Source: Pholiota molesta (taxonomy: Eukaryota; Basidiomycota; Agaricomycetes; Agaricales; Strophariaceae). Taken from it: a DNA stretch of 64,000 bases. The stretch covers positions 1 to 64,000 of the forward strand of contig JACGCK010000090.1 in assembly GCA_014925825.1 (NCBI GenBank), read 5' to 3'. Every line of letters begins with the position of its first letter. Within the stretch, counting starts at the first letter, position 1. The position numbers were made by a program, and so were the translations under genes. Positions 22,392 through 32,188 of the stretch are shown in pieces. The notes below the pieces were generated by a model. It was not told the origin of the DNA and did no database searches. It saw only the letters and a program-made list of their open reading frames with translations.

Positions 22392-24012
22392 ATGTTCCGC
22401 AACATTGCCACTTTCCTGACTGTCGCCTGCTCCGTATCAAGCACATTTTCCGCGCCGATTCGACGTGAAGTGCCTCAAGGTAAAGCTGTCTTTGTTCTCC
22501 GTAGTGTCATTGTTGTTTATCACTTATAAATAATTTCCAGAGCATTCGCACGAACAATTCTTGACAACTGTTCGAGCTAGTCTTAACCTCAACAATCCTG
22601 ATGGTATTCAAGATCCCGTGTTTGGACTTCTTGGAAATGCGGCGGCGGCGGGTGGTGCAGGCAAGATCACTGTAAGTTTAAACGTCTAATCTTGAAGACA
22701 AATCCATGAACCTCGAACTTGGTGTTTTTAGGATGCGACTTGTCTCCAACAGGCCACTGCCGACCAGGCCTTCACGAACGCCAAAGCCGCCGGTGATGTC
22801 AATGGCCAAGTGGCTGCATTGATTTATCGAGCGCTAGAACGGAACTCTGGTCAAGTTGGCCTCGTCACTGCACCTTGCACAAGCATCCAGGCTACAAATC
22901 CCGAGATTGCTGTTATCCAACAACATCAGGTGCGCTGTGCAAACTAAGAACCTTTTGGACAGTATACTAAGTGATACAACGATTAGGATCCTGCATCGAC
23001 CAATGCTGCTGCTGTGAACAAAGCGATCACCCTTGAGCTTGCTAAGCAAATCGCTGTTGTGGGCGGCAACCCACAGGATGCACTCAAAGCTGGGACGTTT
23101 GCGCCTGGAAATTTGAACGATCCAACGGCCAAAGGAAACACCTGTGATACGACTGACGATCCCGTTGGTTGCATCTTCACGCAAAACCTGTTGGTGGAGG
23201 ATGCTACAGCCGATGAAATTAATGCAGCCGCCGCAGGTGTAGCTTCAAACACTACTTCCAACTCGACATCGTAGGTGATTTTCTTCTCTAGTTTTGTTGC
23301 TGTACTTATTCGCACCTCGTCTTCTAAAGTACCAGTACGACTGTTGCTTCAAGCACGGCTTCCGACTCGGCATCGTAGGTGATTTTCTTCTTTAGTTTTG
23401 TTGCTATACTTATTCGCACCTTGTCTTCTTAAGTACCAGTACGGCTGATGTATGCGCCTCTCCTGCTAGTAAGGCTCAGTCTTCAAATTTCTCGAGGACA
23501 TGTTGCTAATCGTCTATTAATTTAGCTGTTACTGTTACTGTTACTGCAACTGCAACTGCTTCCGCCGTAACTGCCACTGCTTCCACCGCAACTGCCACTG
23601 CTGCTGGATCTACTTCTGCTGCGTAAGTTGTCCCTATTGATTAATTTAAGTCTCGCACTGATTTCTGCCTTCGAAAAGTACCCCACCTTCAACTGACGCC
23701 GCTTCGGGTGACCTGCAGACCTTCACTGGAGCCCGTAAGCTCAAATTTAGTTCCATTCATATGTTAACATTTGTCTAACTCAGCTTCCTGCTAGTTGGTG
23801 GTGCCACTGCACCTGCTGTGACCGCTGGAGGCCGTGGATTCCTAGTCGACGGCTCAGACTCCTTCCTTAATTCCGCTGCAGCTCTCGGGCGCTCATGCGA
23901 TATCCAACACAATGCTTGCGCCAATATCGCTAACTCTGCCGCCGGAAAGACATCAGGTCTGACTGTTGGCCAATGTGACCAGCAAAACACCGCATGCCAT
24001 GCCGCGATTTAG
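22392..24012 (+). CDS. Secreted two-domain protein with Ser/Thr/Ala linker
   Basis: Exons 22392-22479, 22541-22671, 22732-22929 and 22987-23270 encode a signal peptide (MFRNIATFLTVACSVSSTFSA) and a first domain containing DATCLQQATADQAFTNAK and paired Cys residues (CDTTDDPVGC). A linker rich in Thr, Ser, Val and Ala follows in small exons (23330-23374, 23434 onward, 23526-23622, 23679-23734). The last exon, 23795-24012, encodes a second Cys-containing domain with SCDIQHNACANIAN and ending VGQCDQQNTACHAAI. The protein type is common in mushroom secretomes and uncharacterised; cell-wall or extracellular matrix association is a guess. The junction between the exon at 23434 and that at 23526 does not resolve cleanly by phase, so the linker model is approximate. 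Confidence 0.8.
23226..23448 (+). repeat. Tandem duplication of an exon-intron module (104-bp unit)
   Basis: Two copies of the same module follow each other. Each has the end of a Ser/Thr exon (TCC-ACTCG-CATC), a 59-nt intron starting GTAGGTGATTTTCTTCT and ending AAG, then TACCAGTACG. The introns are 23271-23329 and 23375-23433, and the exon between them (23330-23374) is 45 nt, so each unit adds 15 codons in phase. The intron copies differ at only a few positions, so the duplication is fairly young. Confidence 0.85.
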
Positions 24013-24316
24013 TAGATGCCCATTTATGCCAGACTTTAGACATTGTATCCGTAATTTTCTCCAGGACGTCCAGACAGGTTTGGACTCCTAGACGCCGGGA
24101 TATTTCAACTCTTCATTTTTTTTTGGAGTATTTAATTAGTGAAGTTTGCTGTTTGCATTTCGATGTATTTTTACCTGATCTTTGTGGCAATAATATGGAA
24201 GAGTGGTGTTTTCACATTTACGAGTTGAAGACAGCTTCAACTTCAAGTATCCTTGACTGAAAAGCACGTGCGGTTGACCGCATCGCACAGCGCGCAGCGG
24301 CCCTGTTAAAGGTTTT

Positions 24317-24992
24317 CCTATCAATAGGCTGGGTATGTTTAAGAAAGAATCCGAAAAAAGAATTCCAAAAAGGAAATAAAAGAAAGAGAAAAAGAAAGCT
24401 TACAGATTTTCTATATCACTTCAAATAAGTTGGAGATAAGTGTCCCAGACGTTGAAAATGCTGTGAATAGTTTAAAAAAATTCCGCGCGATGCGATGCGC
24501 GCTTCGAGAAACGGCTCCGGCAGGCCAAATACCACTTTCAAAGGGGCTAAGAGCAGAAAAACGCAGGCCACACTTGCAAAAACCAACATTCAGAGCCACA
24601 TTTTCTAGAGAGAGCTCTCCATACTGTATACTACTGCCTTGAATTTTTAGTGCCTCCCAAATTATAATCGAGCCTCCCCATGAGCACAAAACGACGCGGT
24701 TTTGGATCGAGTTTCATTGTGGCTGTGTAATGACAAAGCGCGTCATGGCAGATAACTTTTGGCTATGGCAGATAACTTTTGGCTATGGCAGATAACCTTA
24801 CACCGAGTTTACAGCCTTGCACAATTTTCTGAGAGCATTCTATTAGACAGATTTACTTAGAACTACATACGGAATCTATCTAAAAAATTTGAGCTACTGC
24901 TGACGACATTCGGGCGCTTAATTCACTCAGCAAGCTCAAAAGTTATCTGCCCGGAGTTACCCGGGCAGATAACTACCCAGCCTATTGATAGG
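24317..24992. mobile_element. Terminal-inverted-repeat element, 676 bp, non-coding
   Basis: CCTATCAATAGGCTGGGTA at 24317-24335 is matched by its exact reverse complement at 24974-24992 (19 bp). Inside, a 20-bp unit (ATGGCAGATAACTTTTGGCT) is repeated 2.6 times at 24745-24796. The same GCAGATAACT core recurs inverted near the right end in a perfect 14-bp-arm hairpin (24941-24954 and 24961-24974). Subterminal repeats plus TIRs are typical of MITEs and could bind a transposase. I cannot see a clear target-site duplication, so the superfamily is open. It lies just upstream of the secreted nuclease gene. Confidence 0.7.
24745..24796. repeat. 20-bp tandem repeat, 2.6 copies
   Basis: The unit ATGGCAGATAACTTTTGGCT occurs at 24745-24764 and 24765-24784, with a partial third copy at 24785-24796. 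It lies inside the TIR element. Confidence 0.95.
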
Positions 24993-25201
24993 TGAACTGT
25001 CACAAATGATCATGCCAAATTCAACCATAATTAACAAGGCATATCGCCCTAGCCTCAGCCTTGTCTGTAAAGGTAGCCATATATCTGCTTGATCCCTCCC
25101 CTATCTCATATCTTAGCATATTGACTTACAAGGTCGAGATCATCGGTATCAGACGAACTGCCCAATTCCATGTTTGGATTAGATGCACTCCAGGATGTGG
25201 C

Positions 25202-27585
25202 ATGTGGCCAAGGTGTAAACGTCTATCACCAACCTCAGACACTTTTACTTCACCTTAATTTTTGTAATGACCTATAGAATATCCATTGGACCATTTTTTC
25301 CTCTTGGCCGGCCTTGACGATTGTGGTTGAAAGCGCAATCGCCAGACTTTCCTCTCTTTTATTCTGGGTGACCTGCGCAACTGTTGTCTCGTCGACCTCG
25401 ATTACAGACATTCAAGGTGTTGCCTGGCGGAGTCCTCTTGTTGGTGCAGTTGTCACCAATATAACCGGTTTGGTGACTGCAAGGGTTAGCGCATACTATA
25501 TGGTGTTTACATTGTGCTCACAAAAGTAACCCAACCATATAGGGTTCCAATGGATTCTATCTTGCTGGAGACAAGTCAGAGGATGTACGCGCTTCATATG
25601 GCATTCTAGTCTTCACATCTTCCTCTACGGTATTGAAATCAGTTACCGTCGGAGATTTTATTTCGTTGAGCGGTAAGGTCTCTGAATACCGTCCTGCCAC
25701 TTCCCCCAATTATGTCTTCGTCACCGAAATCACGTCTCCAACTGGGATCGCCGTATTGTCCTCCAATAACACTGTCACTCCGGTCATTCTTGGAAAAGAT
25801 AGAAATCCGCCTACTCAATACTTGAGTTCGCTCGACGTTGGCCCAGATGGATTCTTGTCTGTCCCCAACAACAGCAGCCAAATCACCGTCGTGAACTCTA
25901 CTCTTGAACCGGAGAAATACGGCGTGGACTTCTGGGAAAGTTTGGAGGGCCAGCTTGTCACCATCCCTAAGCCAATAGCTGCCAATTTCCAGAACTCGTA
26001 TGGCGAGTTTTGGGTATATGGAGATTGGAAGACGACGGGAAAGAACGGCCGTGGTGGTCTGAGTATTACTTTTGGTAAGATCTTAAGCCCAGATTCTTGA
26101 TGCTAAATCTTATACTCTTTCCATAGGCCCGGATGGCATTCCTGACGGGAATCCCGAAACTGTTTTCATTGGCTCTCCACTTGACGGGACGAAAAATCCC
26201 CAGGCTGCTCTTGGGACTACTTTCACAGATATTACTGGCGTCGTCCAATACCAGTAAGACCACTCATCGTCTCATTGTCCGTTTTTCTCCGTATTCTGGG
26301 TTCTTACCCTGTGTTGCAGATTTGGCTTCTTCTATGTTCTTCCCCTTACTGCACCTACCGTTGTCTCTAGTCCAGACGCAGCCGTACACCCTTCAAACAT
26401 TAAGTCGAATCCACTTGATTTTTGCTCAGTGACGTTTGGCGATTACAATGTGCGTGTAATCTGATTTTTCTACGACACCGTTCAATATGGGAGCTAGGTC
26501 GAGAATTTGGCGCCTACATCAAGCCATCTACCAACTATAGCCAAACACATCGCCAACTTGCTTCATAAGCCCGATATCATGTTTCTCCAAGAAGTCCAGG
26601 ATAACTCAGGACCTATTGACGACGGCATCGTCGATGCAAACATCACGCTCTCAACACTGGTCAGCGCCATTGCACAGATCAGCAATATAACATATCAGTT
26701 TACATCCATCAATCCTGTTGACAATCAAGATGGAGGTCAGCCTGGAGGAAACATCAGGACTGTTTTCTTGTAAGGCTTCATTTACATTTCTGCGTGATTG
26801 TAATCTAATTCACTTCATAGGTATCGACCAGAGAAATTGAAACTTATGGGAGGCTCCCCAGCTGGCGGGTCACTTGATGCTGTGGAAGTCCTAAAGCGCC
26901 CGTTCCTGAGGACTGAATTAAAGTTCGTATGGATGCTTTCGTTAGCCTCTTATTGAGACCTCACAGTTCCTCACTGTCCATTTAGCTTTAACCCAGGTCG
27001 TATCGATCCTGCTAATGCTGCTTGGAACTCGACACGTAAGCCTCTCGTAGCGCATTGGCAGACCAAGCTCGGACAGGATCTCTTCACCATTAACGTTCAC
27101 CTCAGCTCCAAGGGAGGCAGCAGTTCTACCCAAGGGGATGCAAGGCCACCAGTAAACTCGCCTATTGAAGCCCGTACAGCACAGGTTACTAACGTTGCTG
27201 TAAGTTCATAATGTGATGCAGGTTGGAATGTCCTGAACTCAGTTTCTAACTTTAGACATTCGTCTCTTCGCTCTTTAAGGCCAACCCTCTGGCCAACATC
27301 ATCCTTGCGGGTGACTTCAATGAGTATCTTCAAACACGGTCGGTTTACAAACCAATTCTTTCGCTTTTAACAGACATCGACGAGGCAGCTGGTATCCCGC
27401 CTGTGGAGCGATACAGCTATGTATACGATCAGAATTCAGAGCAACTTGATCATGTCCTCGTTTCACCCGCCGTAAAATTGCGCGGTGTCAACTTTGAACA
27501 TGTCCATGTGAACACCTGGGCACCAACTCTTAGCGCTCGTGTTAGTGATCACGACCCTTCCGTTGGTCGTATTCGCGTATGTTAA
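25202..27585 (+). CDS. Secreted endonuclease/exonuclease/phosphatase family protein
   Basis: Exons 25346-25484, 25543-26074, 26127-26253, 26320-26449, 26498-26769, 26821-26922, 26986-27199 and 27256-27585 join in phase. The C-terminal half is the EEP (DNase I-like) fold: FLQEVQD (Mg-binding Glu), an HLSSKG motif, ILAGDFNEY (Asp/Asn) and SDHDPSVGRI (Asp-His). The N-terminal half is a beta-rich domain as in extracellular nucleases. A hydrophobic leader (RLSSLLFWVTCATVVSS) indicates secretion. No in-frame ATG directly precedes it. A mini-exon at 25202-25212 (ATG TGG CCA AG) with a 133-nt intron would supply Met-Trp-Pro-Arg and gives 618 residues in frame, but this start is uncertain. The likely role is extracellular nucleic-acid degradation. 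Confidence 0.85.
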
Positions 27586-28050
27586 GAGGGATGCATTACG
27601 AAGTTTCAACATAATACGCATTGATATGTACTGATGCAGGATCTTGTGCTTTTGTTCAACCTTGATACCAATACGCTCTAATAAATATCTTAGCACTGGA
27701 AAAGAAGGCCATGCAAGTTCCGTAGAAAGTCAATATTAATTATTATAGGATAGTGGACTATAAAGCACCATTTCACTTTTCTACAGGATGGACTTGAACA
27801 TATGGAAATATCTGGTGAGACGTTAAAATTATAACAAACGACATGAGTTGAGCGGAATGATGGTGCTTGAGGCAGACTGAGAGCCGTTGGATGGGAGGTA
27901 AGAGCTAATCATGTTATGACGTGAGCTGGGCGCTTTAAGTTCGGATCGGATCAGAAGTAGTGTATCGCGTGGCATCGCAATTGAGTATGGATGGATAAGG
28001 TTCGAATGTATACTGGGTAGTTTCAAAGAGAATCGAATCAAAGATTGGGA
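27586..28050. other. Intergenic region between convergent genes
   Basis: 465 bp between the 3' ends of the nuclease gene and the PLK4-like gene. It contains AATAAATAT and TATAAT-rich stretches that could serve 3'-end formation. I see no gene. Confidence 0.5.
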
Positions 28051-30887
28051 TCAAAAGAGCGACACGAAATTGTCGATGAAATAAGCGTATTTCTGGACCC
28101 GCGGGGGATACCAACCGTGGTCAGATATTTGGCATCTACAACGGAAGAATGTCAACCCATCTTCGCAAGAGGAAAAAAGAAATCACGACAGTAAGGCTTA
28201 CCTGATTGGATCTCCGTGTAAAGGTGAAAAAACAAGATCCTTTTCAATCAGATTGACTACCAGAGAGGCCCCGTCAAGAAACAAGATTTGATAATTTGCA
28301 TCGCCAGAAATGGCATTATGCCCAAGATGTCGTATACACCAGCCAACCGATTCCAGATACCGGATACCCTCAAGAAGAGATGATGTATCAAAGACAAAGG
28401 GTTGAACTTTTAAAGCAGGGACAGAAGTGACGCTAGTGAGTGACAGAAGATCCGTCCTGTTATTGTCAGCAGGAGCAGGTGATTCAAGTTGGTCGCAAGT
28501 CTTCAGAAAGTCCAATAACACTGTCAGCCCTTTTCTTGCCAACTGGTTTGTGTCTTTCAGAAGCAAGATCCTAGAAATGTCGCTCGAATCTAGACAAGTT
28601 CTATATTCTTTTTTCCATTCTGTACCTCGATCTCCAGTTAATTTCTGTGCCAGTTCAAGATGGTGCTGTTGCCGAGAGTACTGAATACGCATAGTAGGCG
28701 CTTGGAGCTTCGCTTTAAACCCACGGGCCTTTGTCTTGTCTGACGGAAAATCTTCTCCGTATAAAATAATTTCAATGTCTGCGGGAGGCGGGTTTGACAT
28801 TAACGTGCACTTCATATTGGGTTCATACACGGTCACCTGTGCGAGGGATAAGCAATGCAATGCAGAAACTCGATGCACTCACATGAGGAATCTTTCTCCT
28901 GATTTGATCAACAAAGTTAGCCGCGTCGTTATATTGTTTCCAATACTTCGGAGGTAGATCGGAGAGATCGTATATATGGACGGGTTCCATCAAGCAGGAT
29001 GGTACAGAGAGATGGGGGGCATCGAAAATCTAGAAATGTTGTTATTGACTAGGGGCAATAGGCCAAGGGATCATTTACCGATACTCTCTTGCTCTCTATC
29101 AACATGATTTGGTCGCCTTTATGGCCATGGCGGCGTTGATTTTGTCGAAAGTCGACCAAAAGAGCATGCGATGCTAGAATAGTGATTGTACCATTGGCCA
29201 GCTTATGGATTTTTGGCGGCAGAGAGCTGGTATCTATGGGTAGTGGTCGCGTAGTTCCAATGGGAAGAATGGCCCTATTAGTCTTATCTGCACTGGGCTC
29301 GACTGGAACGAAAATTTCTGCTTTCGACAATTTCCCAAGGAAGGTTAGACTTGTTTGGGAATCATCAGAGGGTTTTGGTACACTGGTCGTAGCAGAACTG
29401 CTGCAATAATCGCGTTTGACAGGATTTGAAGATAAATCTTTTCCCGGTTCGAGTTGACCCTGGAGGAATCGCGGTAGTGGGATGTTCCCGACATCCTTAA
29501 GAGCAGGACGTTTCCCGGATCGGGTAATAGTGGATGGTGTATATATGCGTCTCGGATTCTGTTTCTGGGTCTTTTGTGACGCTTCTTGACCCTCAAAGGC
29601 AGGTATTATGGTAGAAATAGATGGCAGAGACCTGAATTTTGAAGTCGAAGGCATATGTGTCACTGGCGAGCTTCGCCGAGGAACCCCAAATGAATCCGAC
29701 TGAGATGTACAGAGATCGGACATCAAGTACTCTGTTTTTGCGACCTGTTCGATGTCTAATCGTTCATCTGCAGACTGGCAAGATTTCAATCAACAAAAAA
29801 CGCAATATTAAGAGATGGATAATCACGGTATTGAGGAGAGAGAGTATTAAGCATCGGAGTTCTGGTGAACATTTGGGAAACAAGGGATATACATTTTCAG
29901 AAGTCAATTTCGGGATGTCATCAACAGTTCCCTAATAAACTGGCTATCAACATCGTATTTTTGCCATAGAAGACGAAAATTACCTTAATACAAATATATA
30001 GCACGCAGCCAAAAGACCATGTGTCAACAGCAAAGTCATACAGAGATGGGATAGTTAGAAGCTCCCTTGATAAGTGAATAACAATGACCGGTCATTGTCC
30101 GTTTTCGATGACAATCAAATGTCGCTTACGGAGCTGGATGAACAGTTCCTGTCAATGGCTGCGAAATAGAGCTTTCCCCTGGATGTACACGGACTGCATG
30201 TTTGAAGTCGCAAATTTTCTAAAGAAGAAAGATAATAATATTCTCAAAAGGAAGGAAACGTAAACGCATCGAATAAAGAAGCTTACTGGCTTGCAACCTT
30301 GTCCTAAGAGGATGTTAGTCGAGTCAATATTCCGATGGATGATTCGCTCTTCTTTTAGAAACATAAGTGCGCTGGTGATGCCCTTCGTAACCAGACGGAG
30401 TTCAGGCTCTAAAAGATCCTGCGAGCGTAGTAAATCGGATAAATTTCCTTCTGAGCAAAACTCGAGGACATGCCAATAGGCGAAATGCGGGGCAGACGAA
30501 AGGTCTATCGCTGAATGTAGCGCGACAATGTTTGGGTGACAGATTGCGCGGTGCAGTAAGACCGATGGTATGAGATTTGCTGGTTGTGGGACCTTTTCCT
30601 GCGTGTTAGTACTATTGTAACAACAAGACCATCATGGATGTTTCAATTGTAATTTGTACACGAACCTTCTTTAGTGCAAGATGTCGACCGCGTAGACGAC
30701 CTTGAGTACTGATCACTTCGTATATAACAGTGGCCCCGCCGTGGATGAGTCTTCTTACGAAATTGTAGCTCTAGAGCAACGTGAGGTTGGGCTTGAAATA
30801 AATATACGAACTCACATTCAAAAGAGCGGTAGACAGTTCATCAACTTGTGCCACATCATATGGTAGAGCGTTTTCCATGATGTCCAT
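28051..30887 (-). CDS. PLK4/SAK-like protein kinase with HRN and DFK motifs
   Basis: Ten exons (30887-30816, 30770-30666, 30598-30287, 30218-30130, 30065-29984, 29931-29827, 29774-29079, 29029-28883, 28836-28202, 28135-28051) give 775 residues in frame. The N-terminal kinase domain (about 25-255) keeps the ATP-site lysine (ALKK, 56-59), CHPNIVAL, and an APE motif with DTWSFGC. The catalytic HRD, however, is HRN (147-149), the next Lys is missing (NIDSTN), and DFG is DFK (167-169). The glycine loop is weak and the C-lobe short. A disordered linker follows. Then come a cryptic polo-box-like region (TITILASHALLVDFR, RRHGHKGDQ) and a segment with DLPPKYWKQYNDAANFVDQI. This architecture matches fungal PLK4-like kinases, which regulate centriole or spindle pole body duplication. 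The motif losses suggest weak or no kinase activity. Confidence 0.87.
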
Positions 30888-31100
30888 TGATTACTGCTGA
30901 TGTTGCCAGTTGGTATCTGTTGAGTCTATGGTAAGGTGTCCGCGAGCTCAATCATCTGACATTCTGAGTGAGTAGTGGCCTGGTGGTGGCAGTTTCATTC
31001 AACTCAAGTAAACTGTAACGTGTTCCCGGACGAGCCTATAGATGATTCTTACCAAAAGAACACTGATATAAGTAATTGCAAAGATGAGACAATAATTAAC

Positions 31101-31179
31101 TCGGGTATGGTGTAACGGCTAACATTGCCGCCTCTCATGGAGTTCCGCGGCAGCTCGGGGTTCGATTCCCCGTACCCGA
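31101..31179 (+). tRNA. tRNA-Glu (CTC), with short intron
   Basis: A full cloverleaf folds. The acceptor stem is TCGGGTA/TACCCGA (7 bp), the D arm GTGT/ACAT, the anticodon stem GCCGC/GCGGC, and the T arm CGGGG-TTCGATT-CCCCG. The anticodon loop reads CT-CTC-A, with anticodon CTC at 31134-31136, which reads the Glu codon GAG. About 8 extra bases between position 37 and the 3' side of the stem (around 31138-31145) are a small intron in the canonical place. Internal A and B boxes are present. A T-run terminator follows at 31182-31185. Confidence 0.95.
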
Positions 31180-32188
31180 ACTTTTGTTGCAAAGATTCCT
31201 TTTCTTTTTTTATATAAAAAAAAACGGTAAAAAAAGCTGAAGTTTGAACAGTGAACTTAGATTGCAGTCGTCATAAAATCTTTGCATGTTTAAGATCAGG
31301 ATTCGATAATGATGGGTAAGCTTTGCTTATTAGTACAATGTTTGCTCAAAATACCCAATCGTCTTGGGGAGAAGTGCTCAATTATTACCTTGAGTCTGAA
31401 GAGGACGAAAGCATTTGACAACGAAGGAAGTCAAGGTCGGTCCGACTCGGCGCTCGGCTAATACTGGGAACTAAGTACATTATTAAAGAGCTCAGAAGAG
31501 ATCAGACTGCGAGGTGGACCACGACTGCACTTCATCGTTTTTGGGTTGAAAAGGAATGAGTGACAATACATTTGCCGCACAAACTTTGGCGACACGATGA
31601 ATATAATTTAATTATATTAGCGGGCTGAGATTAGCACCAGCTAGATGGACGATTCATGTGCCACCTTTCGGGCAAACGCCCTCAGGATCTATGCATCCGG
31701 AACTAAAGAGGGTCTTTTCGAGTTCTGAAGCGTAGTCCTGAAGATGGGATATCAAAGGGAAAATTTGTGATTGACTGGTGTCTTCGGAACAAGAGCTGCG
31801 ACGGATTCGAAGTGTTCGCTGGAATCTTTTGAACGAGAGGATTTTATCTTCGGGCGTAGCAGAAGGCGCGAGAGGAAGCCGGTGGTCATTGTGCGGAGGT
31901 TTCGAAGTCAAGCATGCTCAGGAAATTCGATGATACAGCAAAGAGATATCGAAACATTGGTGAACGAGATTGTGTCTGAGAGGAATCGAGTCTGAATGTC
32001 AACGTTTAACGGTTAAACGTAAATGTTGATCGGCCCGGGACCCTGGCGTTACATACGTTACGACCTGTCTTGACTTGGTCTTGACCACCTTATCCCTCCT
32101 CGGGCCACATTCGACAAACGCCCCTGTTCACGAATCTTCACCCATCTTACAATACTGATTTCGTCTGGGGCAATTGTCTCACGCATTC
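31180..32188. other. Intergenic region, possible small gene
   Basis: About 1 kb after the tRNA. The first 60 bp hold the Pol III T-run and a long T/A tract. A minus-strand frame at 31654-31911 is the only candidate gene (see its own entry). The last 100 bp, with pyrimidine-rich TTGACC/CCTTATCCCTCC, precede the phosphodiesterase gene. Confidence 0.45.
31654..31911 (-). CDS. Possible small protein or fragment
   Basis: An 85-codon frame has a composition that looks coding: a basic middle (FKRFQRTLRIRR), then an amphipathic helix (LQDYASELEKTLFSS), then a Cys-containing end (GCIDPEGVCPKGGT). There is no in-frame ATG at its start, and I found no convincing upstream exon. I do not recognise it. 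It may be the last exon of a small gene or chance. Confidence 0.3.
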   Translation of the reverse strand: MTSKPPHNDHRLPLAPSATPEDKILSFKRFQRTLRIRRSSCSEDTSQSQIFPLISHLQDYASELEKTLFSSGCIDPEGVCPKGGT

